Origin: Aeromicrobium endophyticum
Lineage (GTDB): Bacteria > Actinomycetota > Actinomycetes > Propionibacteriales > Nocardioidaceae
Reading direction: 5' to 3'
DNA: 64,000 nt
Assembly: GCF_003586285.1 (NCBI RefSeq)
Contig: NZ_QUBR01000002.1
Location: 930,001 to 994,000 of the forward strand
This document shows, piece by piece, positions 27,336 to 34,204 of the stretch. A program made the position numbers and the translations under genes. Position 1 is the first letter of the stretch, and each line of letters begins with the position of its first letter. The notes under the pieces were generated by a model, which saw only the letters and a list, made by a program, of their open reading frames with translations, searched no databases and was not told the DNA's origin.

Positions 27336-28337
27336 TCAGGCGATGGCGTGAGCGAGGGCTGCACCGGAATTGCAGGTGGTGTCGAGACCCCACTTGGGCG
27401 GAAAGAATGGCGCATTCAAGGCTCCCGCGGCGGCGAACTGCTGCTTGATTCGGGTGCGGTTCCCGACACCGCGTTGCGCGGGGTGAGCCACTCGAGCGTA
27501 CTTGTCGGTTTCGCAGAACAGGTTCTGGCAGTCAATCAGCTTCAGCGGTCGTCCGAACAGGTCTTGGAAGTCGAAGCCCAGGGACGCTAGTTGGTCGGTC
27601 TGGGTGTCAGCCATCCATCGGATCATCGCTTCGGGCGAAAGGCCGGCCGTGTCGGGGAAGCACTTGGCGATCCCACTGCGAGCACCGGGACCGGCTACGA
27701 CGAAGTCGTCTTCGTCGAAATCAATGAGCGTGGAGTAGTTCAGGTCGACCGTCAACTGATAAGCGAGAAACGGGCCGAGCGAAGGATAGGAACTGATGGT
27801 CTCGAATACCTCCCGCAGGGATCCGACTCGCGCCAACTTTCCTGCCAGACCATCGCGCATCATGTGGTCAACCAAAAGCAAGTGGTTGCGGTGCTTTCGG
27901 GCCGCCCCGAAGGGCGGCGGCGGGACGATATAAGCCGCCGAGTAGACGCGCTGGCCACGCGCCAGCATGCTGTCGAGCGTTTCGGCGAGGTCTTCGACGT
28001 CGAACGAGGCCCAAGTGGCGTCACCGTGGGCTGCTTCGAGCGCGGCCCAGGTGGAGGGCTTGTTGAAGAACCGATACAGGAGGGTGCGAAGCAACAGATC
28101 CTCCGGCTGCTGCGACCCAACGTATTGCGCACGGATCAGATCCTGCGACACACGATCGGCGGCGCGGTAAGCATTGGTGAACCTGTACCGAGAGATGATC
28201 TCGTCATCGGTCCAAGGTGCTGGCAGGCCAGCCAATCGAGCGTGGTACACCCGCTGACGTTCGGTGGCCACCGTCCAGTAGCTCCGCAGCACCTCCGATG
28301 TCGTCACGGTGCGCGAACCGATAGAGATCCTGCTCAT
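27336..28337 (-). CDS. Hydroxymethyl-dU kinase helical domain / thymine pyrophosphorylase-like protein
   Basis: 333 residues with GGAGGAAAGG before the ATG at 28337. All-helical sequence with SRYRFTNAYRAADRVSQDLI, LLRTLLYRFFNKPSTW and a C-terminal LIDCQNLFCETDKYARV. I recognise this as the family linked to the 5-hmdU DNA kinase helical domain and alpha-glutamyl/putrescinyl thymine pyrophosphorylases of phage base hypermodification. Family call is from memory of these motifs and should be treated as moderate. It is convergent (50 bp) with the kinase gene. Confidence 0.6.
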   Translation of the reverse strand: MSRISIGSRTVTTSEVLRSYWTVATERQRVYHARLAGLPAPWTDDEIISRYRFTNAYRAADRVSQDLIRAQYVGSQQPEDLLLRTLLYRFFNKPSTWAALEAAHGDATWASFDVEDLAETLDSMLARGQRVYSAAYIVPPPPFGAARKHRNHLLLVDHMMRDGLAGKLARVGSLREVFETISSYPSLGPFLAYQLTVDLNYSTLIDFDEDDFVVAGPGARSGIAKCFPDTAGLSPEAMIRWMADTQTDQLASLGFDFQDLFGRPLKLIDCQNLFCETDKYARVAHPAQRGVGNRTRIKQQFAAAGALNAPFFPPKWGLDTTCNSGAALAHAIA

Positions 28338-28447
28338 CTATGCCTTTCCTCCATGATCAAACCCACACTCTCATGGTGTGCCACCATCGCCACGCACCCA
28401 CGCACGGAACTGCCGCACGCATAGGTCACAACTGTCACCTAAACGAA
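28338..28447. other. Promoter region of the helical-domain gene, truncated by IS insertion
   Basis: Upstream of the gene read leftwards from 28337. The IS element is inserted only 110 bp before the start codon, so native upstream control may have been disturbed. No other gene seen. Confidence 0.4.
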
Positions 28448-28478
28448 CGACTGAAGCGCCCCAGGTTCTCGGCCGTTC

Positions 28479-29450
28479 CTATACGGGGTGCAGCTCTCGG
28501 TTGAGGGCTGCGTAGTGGGCTTGCTCGTACTCCACTGGGCTCATCATCTCAATGGTGCTGTGGAGCCTGCGGTTGTTGTACCAATCGACCCAGCCGGCGG
28601 TGGCGTACTCGACGTCGGCGATGGTCCGGTAGGGCCCGGCGTGGAAGATCGCGGTGCGGACGCACTCGGTCTTGTAGAGCCCGATGATGCACTCCATCAG
28701 CGCGTTGTCGTAGGCATCGCCGACTGATCCGATCGACGGCTTGATTCCTTCGTCAGCGAGGTGATCGGTGAACACGATCGAGGTGTATTGCGACCCGGCG
28801 TCCGCGTGACCGATCAGCTCGCCCCGGACCACCGGGTGGCCCTCGCGGCCGCGCTGCCACAGCGCCATCCGCACAGGCACGTCGACCAGCTCGACGGCCT
28901 TGGTCGCAGCGACGTTCCACGCCACGATTCGCTGCGCGAAGACGTCGAGGACGAACGCGACGTAGACGAACCCGGCCCAGGTGCGGACGTAGGTGAAGTC
29001 CATGACCCAGGTCTGGTTCGGCGCGGCGGCGGTGAAGTCGCGATCGAGCAGGTCCCTGGCCCGCCTGCCGTCCTTACCGGGGATCGTGGTTCGCACACCT
29101 TTGGCGCGTCGGATCCCTTGCAGGCCTAGGGATCGCATCGCTCGGTCGACCGATCCGGGTGAAGCTCCGGGGCGGGTGCGGCCCACCAGCGCGGTCATCT
29201 TCCGGCGCCCATAGAGCCCTTCGGGCGTCATGCGTCGCGTCCCCTCGTGGTCGATGCGCCAGGCCAGCTCGCGGACCTGGTCGATCACAGCGGCGTCGCT
29301 GATCGTGCGCGCAGCGATCGGGTGCTTGGTGCTGGCCCAGGCTCGGTAGGTCCGTGCGGCGATCTGGCAGCCCTGCTCGCGCAAGACCCGACAGACCGAC
29401 TCGACCGCATGGCCCTCGGACCGCAGCTCGTCGATGAACGCGACGATCAA
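28479..29450 (-). CDS. IS3-family transposase OrfB (integrase core)
   Basis: 323 residues. DDE integrase core: TWVMDFTYVRTWAGFVYVAF with the first Asp, then GSQYTSIVFTDHL with the second, and NALMECIIGLYKTEC with the Glu. An N-terminal HTH_21-like part (RKMTALVGRTRPG) precedes. A TTG at 29450 overlaps the orfA stop (TTGA). In IS3 elements the active transposase is often an OrfAB fusion made by -1 frameshifting; no classic A6G slippery run is seen here. Confidence 0.92.
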   Translation of the reverse strand: MIVAFIDELRSEGHAVESVCRVLREQGCQIAARTYRAWASTKHPIAARTISDAAVIDQVRELAWRIDHEGTRRMTPEGLYGRRKMTALVGRTRPGASPGSVDRAMRSLGLQGIRRAKGVRTTIPGKDGRRARDLLDRDFTAAAPNQTWVMDFTYVRTWAGFVYVAFVLDVFAQRIVAWNVAATKAVELVDVPVRMALWQRGREGHPVVRGELIGHADAGSQYTSIVFTDHLADEGIKPSIGSVGDAYDNALMECIIGLYKTECVRTAIFHAGPYRTIADVEYATAGWVDWYNNRRLHSTIEMMSPVEYEQAHYAALNRELHPV

Positions 29451-29758
29451 CGGTTGCGGGGGTCGAGCTCCCCGGCGAAGAAAATCGAGGCCCGGCGCAG
29501 GATCTCGTTGTCCTCCTCGAGCCGTCGGACCCTCGCCTTCAGGTCCTTGATCTCAGCCAATTCCTCACTGGTGGCTCCCTGACGCAGACCGCCATCGACC
29601 TGCGCCTGGACGACCCACCGACGCACAGTCTCCTTCCCCAGACCCTCACGACGGGCCACGACCTCAGCGGCCGCTGTCAACGACGAGTACTCCGGCAAGT
29701 GCTCCAGCACCTGCCGCACGCACCGCTCCTTGACCTGCGGATCGATCTTCTTCGGCAT
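29447..29758 (-). CDS. IS3-family transposase OrfA (helix-turn-helix)
   Basis: 103 residues from the ATG at 29758 (MPKKIDPQVKERCVRQVLEH), chosen because AGGAGG sits 9 bp upstream; an ATG at 29767 directly abuts that SD. HTH (GLGKETVRRWVVQAQVDGG) and a C-terminal leucine-zipper-like coiled coil (LKARVRRLEEDNEILRRASI) are typical of IS3 OrfA. Confidence 0.9.
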   Translation of the reverse strand: MPKKIDPQVKERCVRQVLEHLPEYSSLTAAAEVVARREGLGKETVRRWVVQAQVDGGLRQGATSEELAEIKDLKARVRRLEEDNEILRRASIFFAGELDPRNR

Positions 29759-29902
29759 GCTGCTCATCCTCCTGGACTCAAACAGGAGCGGCATCAAACC
29801 TGGGGCGCTTCACGACTCGCCGGTGGATGCATCTACGGCATCTTCGGTCCTGTACGCACGTAGGCCAAGCACACTGATTGCGAGCACGCGTCCACAGCGA
29901 CT

Positions 29903-30346
29903 TCACCGCCGGGATGCTGAGGGCACGTGCCGCAACCTTTCAGAGCTCAGCGGACCATCTGACCATCCGATTCTGCTCCGGCAGCGGCCGACGAGTCTCG
30001 GCGCCACTCCAGACAACGCGGATCGGGCCGTGTCGCGCTGTTCGGCGTACTCGTGGACCTTGGTTCGTATCAACAAGACGAGGCTGACTGGCCCCATGAA
30101 GGCGAACTTCATCGCGTTCCAGATAAACAGCAGCACAAGTATGTTGAGCCAGCCTGGCCCGCCGTCAGCCAGGAGCGCGGTGCAGATGCTCGCGGCGAAC
30201 ACATACGGGACCGCGATGAGCATGGCTGGGACACCCCACCTGCGGCCCCGGCGGGTGCGGATCGCGTCGAGAGCGATGTTGGTGGGCATGTAGAAGCGCA
30301 GGTAATCACGAGTGCCTACGCTCGCCGCCCAAAGAAGCCGGATCAT
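29903..30346 (-). CDS. Small membrane protein annotated 'sulfate permease' in relatives
   Basis: 147 residues from the ATG at 30346 (MIRLLWAASVGTRDYLRFYM). Two membrane helices (VPAMLIAVPYVFAASICTAL and LNILVLLFIWNAMKFAFMG). Relatives in actinobacteria are about 100-110 residues, so the charged C-terminal tail of about 40 residues may be extra sequence read through after damage. The 'sulfate permease' label is inherited and not supported by motifs. Confidence 0.6.
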   Translation of the reverse strand: MIRLLWAASVGTRDYLRFYMPTNIALDAIRTRRGRRWGVPAMLIAVPYVFAASICTALLADGGPGWLNILVLLFIWNAMKFAFMGPVSLVLLIRTKVHEYAEQRDTARSALSGVAPRLVGRCRSRIGWSDGPLSSERLRHVPSASRR

Positions 30347-30435
30347 GATGGCGTTCCTCTCTTTCGCACGGATGTGACCGGCGAGGTGGTGCGTTAGAGA
30401 GTGACCCGGAGGGTCTGCCGCAAGCGGCGCGTCAT

Positions 30436-30460
30436 GTTGGATATCCAACCTCGATATCGA
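30436..30460. promoter_or_regulatory. Two adjacent perfect palindromes, possible operator
   Basis: GTTGGATATCCAAC (30436-30449) and TCGATATCGA (30451-30460) are separated by one base, in the gap between divergent genes. They lie about 90 bp upstream of the small membrane protein and 118 bp upstream of the AlbA_2 remnant. A regulator binding here is plausible but unproven. Confidence 0.45.
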
Positions 30461-30577
30461 CGATACGCCTGATTGCGGACAGGTGAAGCCCTCACGGGTA
30501 GTCAGACGGCATGCACCCTGGTCGGTGAACATTCGAGTGAGACGACCCGATCTGCACGTCGTCCCTAGTCTTGGGCC

Positions 30578-30987
30578 ATGAGTTTTACAGCACTCCACCG
30601 GGCGGAGACGAACGACCTGGACTGGAAGTCCGATCTACCGCCCGCGAAAGGGCTCTCGCAGACGGACTTTCCCAAGGACGTGGCCGCGATGGCGAACAGT
30701 GCTGGCGGTCTCATCGTCTACGGCGTGCGCGAGTCACAGAAGGCCTGCTGCGGTCGGCGGGCATCGAATGAGCAGCGATGGCTACTTCGAGGGCTCCCAG
30801 GTTGAGTCGGCGGCCATCGAGTGCGCTATCGCCGACTTCATGGCGTTGATCCGGGTCACGGCCGCAGCGACCGGCAACGACGAGTACGACGTGCGAGTCG
30901 GGATCGGCTGGAGCGGAGGACAACCGCTAGTAATCCTGACAAAGGACAACAGCGGCTTCACCTACGACGGCGTATCAACACCGCTGC
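30578..30987 (+). pseudogene. Remnant of an AlbA_2 (Schlafen-type) domain protein
   Basis: The first 54 or so residues (ETNDLDWKSDLPP, then DFPKDVAAMANSAGGLIVYG) are the start of an AlbA_2 domain. The reading frame then changes. From about 30768 another frame carries what looks like the C-terminal part of the same kind of protein (ADFMALIRVTAAATGNDEYD, then GQPLVILTKDNSGFTYDG). The middle is missing and the frames differ, so this is a decayed gene with an internal deletion. Confidence 0.6.
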
Positions 30988-31272
30988 ATCCAAGACCTCT
31001 CCACACTCATCGGCGAACGCGACGAATACACCGACAGCGTGACCCTCGGTGACCACGGCTCACGTTCCAACCAACGCTCCATCCGTCGCGTCCCGATCCT
31101 CCCGCCCGACCGCGTCAGGACGCTCCCCTTCGGGACCGGCGTCACCCTGCTTCGTTCCGCGCCACCCATCGTCACCGACCTGCGCGCCTGGCCGGACCGG
31201 CCCGACGCGAAACAGCTCCGCGCCGACCGCGTCGAGATCGAAGCCCTCCTGCGACGTCCCGCGTCCTCCTGA
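30988..31272 (+). pseudogene. 3' remnant of a TraG/VirD4-type conjugation protein
   Basis: The frame starting IQDLSTLIGERDEYTDSV and continuing RRVPILPPDRVRTLPFGTGV and TLLRSAPPIVTDLRAWPDR matches the C terminus of TraG/VirD4-like coupling proteins of actinobacterial conjugative elements. Only about 94 residues remain. It begins abruptly at the end of the AlbA_2 remnant, so a deletion has removed the rest of the conjugation module. Confidence 0.65.
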
Positions 31273-31352
31273 TCCAGCCCCGAGGGGTAGCCGGCGCACC
31301 TGCCTGTCGTAGCAGTCGTCGATCGGCTGCGTGAGCAGACAGGAACACGCTG

Positions 31353-31811
31353 ATGAGCATCGAGACCCAGCAGGCCGTGACCGGGTTCATCGCCACCGAT
31401 CCCCGCCTGACCCACACCAGCGAAGGCGTCGCCCGGCTCTACTGCCGGATCGGCATCGAGCACTCCCGTCAGGAGCCGGACGGATCGTTCACCCGACTCG
31501 ACCCGACGTTCCACGACATGACCGCGTTCCGCAAGGCCGCCGAGGAGGGCATCGGCCGGCTATGCAAGGGCGACAAGCTCATCGCGATCGGACAGGTCCA
31601 CGCCTACACCTACGAGAAGGACGGCCAGACCGTCGAGGCCGAGGAGTTCATCGTCAGCCGCTTCGGGCACGACATGGCCCGGACCCAGTACGACATCGAC
31701 CGCACACCCCGACAGGCCGTCGAGCACACCGCAGCGCAGCGGGACGCGAACGGCTTCGACGCTCCCGCTCAGCCGCAGCGGTCCAGCACCGCGCCGGCGA
31801 TAGGCATGTGA
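31353..31811 (+). CDS. ssb: Single-stranded DNA-binding protein of the integrative element
   Basis: 152 residues, OB-fold: VTGFIATDPRLTHTSEGVAR, then MTAFRKAAEEGIGRLCKGDK and IAIGQVHAYTYEKDGQTVEA. The C-terminal acidic tail of housekeeping SSB is absent; it ends PAIGM. This fits an element-borne SSB used in conjugation or replication. It precedes the DUF4913 gene by 10 bp. Confidence 0.85.
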   Translation: MSIETQQAVTGFIATDPRLTHTSEGVARLYCRIGIEHSRQEPDGSFTRLDPTFHDMTAFRKAAEEGIGRLCKGDKLIAIGQVHAYTYEKDGQTVEAEEFIVSRFGHDMARTQYDIDRTPRQAVEHTAAQRDANGFDAPAQPQRSSTAPAIGM

Positions 31812-31821
31812 GGCACCCACG

Positions 31822-32400
31822 ATGAGCGAGTACGTGCCCGAGCCCGACCCGGCCGACCTGGAGAACAACGCCACCTACGACCAGACCAGCTACGGCGACC
31901 CGGAGATGGCCGAACCGCCGCACCCGATCAACTGGAACCTCCTCACAGCTGACGAGGCGGAGGTCGAATGGCTGGAGCTCAACGCATGGGTCAACTGGCG
32001 CCGCCGCACCTACGGGCTCCCTGTCTCGGTGATTCCGCCCGCCTGGTACAACCACCCCGAGCTGGTCTGGGAACTTTCCGCCCTGCACCTGCACTGGCTC
32101 TGCGCCTACGACCCCGACCAGAACGGGTCCGCCCCGCTCGGCTGGCATCGCGACTTCGCCGACGCACGCCAGCGCCTGCGCGATTGGGTCGCCGCCTCCG
32201 GCACCAAACTCGACCGCGACCGCCCCACCCGCCAGACCGTCTGGCCCGGTGAAGCACCCAGCGAGCCTGTCGAGGACACACCCATCCTCAACCGCGACGC
32301 CGAGTTCGTGGAGTTCGTCCTCGCCGACGTACAACGCCGACGCGAGGCCGAGGACGAGTTCTACCGCCACTTCGACCCCGAGACCGGCGAAGTCACATGA
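31822..32400 (+). CDS. DUF4913-family protein of integrative elements
   Basis: 192 residues. WLELNAWVNWRRRTYGLP, VIPPAWYNHPELVWELSALH and GWHRDFADARQRLRDWV are the DUF4913 pattern found in actinobacterial integrative elements and plasmids. Function unknown. Its stop overlaps the excisionase start by 4 bp. Confidence 0.78.
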   Translation: MSEYVPEPDPADLENNATYDQTSYGDPEMAEPPHPINWNLLTADEAEVEWLELNAWVNWRRRTYGLPVSVIPPAWYNHPELVWELSALHLHWLCAYDPDQNGSAPLGWHRDFADARQRLRDWVAASGTKLDRDRPTRQTVWPGEAPSEPVEDTPILNRDAEFVEFVLADVQRRREAEDEFYRHFDPETGEVT

Positions 32401-32654
32401 ACAGCCGAACCGGGGCCAAAGGAACCAGCGGCGCCGACGGACTCGACATGGACGAGCGCTCCAACCTCGACCGCCTGATGACGGTCGAGGAGGTCGCCAA
32501 ATACCTGTGCGTCCCCGTCAACACGCTCTACCAGTGGCGGCACAAGGGAACTGGTCCGACAGCCTTCCGTGTCGGGCGCTACCTCCGCTACGACCCGAGC
32601 GACGTGCGCTCCTGGCTACGCGACAACAGCGGGACAGGTCATGGCGTCCATTGA
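32397..32654 (+). CDS. Excisionase-like helix-turn-helix protein
   Basis: 85 residues. A winged-helix HTH_17 unit: RLMTVEEVAKYLCVPVNTLY, QWRHKGTGP, FRVGRYLRYDPSDVRSWL. Such proteins (Xis/AlpA-like) direct excision by the neighbouring tyrosine recombinase. It overlaps the integrase start by 14 bp. Confidence 0.88.
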   Translation: MNSRTGAKGTSGADGLDMDERSNLDRLMTVEEVAKYLCVPVNTLYQWRHKGTGPTAFRVGRYLRYDPSDVRSWLRDNSGTGHGVH

Positions 32655-33914
32655 CCGTCGCGTACGTCGCAGCCGAGACGGCGAACGACAGCTCAGGTAC
32701 ATCGTCCGGTGGCGCGAGCCTGGCGGCGGGGCTCGCTCAAAGACCTTCACCCGCAAGACGGACGCCAACCGCTTCGCGGCCACGGTGTCTGCCGACATCG
32801 TGCGAGGCCAATACTTCGATCCAGACGCCGGCAAGGTCAGCTTCAAGGACTACACTCGGAGTGGCTGGAAGCTCAGACGTTCGACGAAGGCACTCGAGAG
32901 GCCGTCGAACTGCGTCTACGGTTGCACGCCTATCCGGGCCTCGGCGCGAAACTGCTGAGCGACGTCAAGCCGTCCACCATCCAGACCTGGCTTCGTGGCC
33001 TGTCCGAGTTGGCCCCCACCTATCAACAGGTCATCTTCGCGAACGTCTCCACCGTCTTCACCGCGGCCGTGGAGGACGCGCTGATCCAGAAGAACCCGTG
33101 CAAGGCCTCCTCGGTGCGTCAGCCCAAGCCCGAGCAGCGCAAGCTCACGCCGTGGACGGCCGGACAAGTCACGAACGTCCGAAGCGCCCTCCCCGACCGC
33201 TACCAACTGGTCGCTCAACTCGGCGCCGGCCTCGGCTTGCGGCAGGGCGAGATATTTGGCCTCTCCCCCGACGACATCGACATCGAGAAGGGCGAGATCG
33301 AGATCGTCCGCCAGGTCAAACTCCGTGCCAGCAACAGGCAGCTCTTCGGCCTGCCCAAGGGACGCAAGACGCGGCGCGTGCCCCTGCCCGACTCCGTGCT
33401 CGACGCGATCAACGAGCACATGACTCGCTACCCGCCTCGTGAGGTGACACTTCCGTGGGACCGACTCGACGGATCGGAACGTACCTTCACTTTGTTTCTG
33501 ACGACGCGGGAGCGAGGCGCACTCAACCGCAACTACTTCAACACCTACCTCTGGCGTCCGGCCCTGGAGAAGGCGGGCATCGAAACCAAGCGTGAGAACG
33601 GCACTCACCCGCTCCGCCACTTCTACGCCAGCACGCTGCTCGACGCAGGCGAGTCGATCAAAGCGCTGAGCGAATACCTCGGCCACGCCGATCCCGGCTT
33701 CACCCTGCGGACCTACACCCACCTGATGCCCACGTCTGGTGAACGAACCCGCAACGCGATCGACACCGCGCTGAGCCGGCCACTGGCCGAAAGCCCGGCA
33801 GGAAACTCTGTTGAAGGCTTCTCCCCTCACCGCCGGACTTCGAAACGCCCGCTGCCCACGACCGATCAGCAGGCGCAACCGCCGGTCGTGCGACGACAGG
33901 TCCCGCGATTATGA
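32641..33914 (+). pseudogene. int: Tyrosine integrase, frameshifted
   Basis: The first frame gives MASIDRRVRRSRDGERQLRY through VSFKDY. Near 32851-32856 the coding sense moves to another frame, which continues EWLEAQTFDEGTREAVELR to the end at 33914. The shift fits one missing base. The second frame keeps the catalytic Arg (GLGLRQGE), Lys (PKGRKTRRVPLP), His-x-x-Arg (HPLRHFY), the second His (YLGHADPG) and Tyr (LRTYTHLMP). Apart from the shift the gene looks intact, so a sequencing error is possible. If real, the element cannot excise on its own. Confidence 0.8.
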
Positions 33915-34204
33915 GTCTGCTCAACGAGATTCCGCGAGCCCAATGCAAGACACTCGTCTGGGTGACCCAGCGCACCCACAACCTGTCCTCTACAGCCCTC
34001 CATCCGGCCCCGACGCCCGCGAAGTAATCAGTTGACCAGCGAACTGTCAACTGGAAGAGCACGCCGAGAGCTCGAGCGGCGCGAGTTCGGTGCATCCGTA
34101 CCGCCAACCGGTCTGTTCGTCGACGCCGACAGGCTGAGACTACTCGCAGCGATCGTCTAGCTATTGAACGCTCAGCGCGACCGAATGCGGGCAACCGCGC
34201 GGGG
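33915..34204. other. Non-coding region after the integrase
   Basis: 290 bp without a convincing gene between the integrase stop and the helicase stop. An attachment site would be expected near here, but no tRNA end or repeat matching the glnA side was seen. Confidence 0.3.

Larger units (their letters stand above)
28452..29812 (-). mobile_element. Complete IS3-family insertion sequence
   Basis: A 1361-bp element bounded by perfect 16-bp inverted ends TGAAGCGCCCCAGGTT (28452-28467) and AACCTGGGGCGCTTCA (29797-29812), with partial symmetry further inward. It is flanked by a 4-bp target duplication CGAC at 28448-28451 and 29813-29816. It carries orfA and orfB on the minus strand, both apparently intact. 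Intact ends plus duplication point to recent, simple transposition. Confidence 0.92.

Noticed and set aside
29903..30346. Call as a sulfate transporter
   Set aside because: Only two membrane helices and no STAS or SulP motifs; the name is inherited from database labels.
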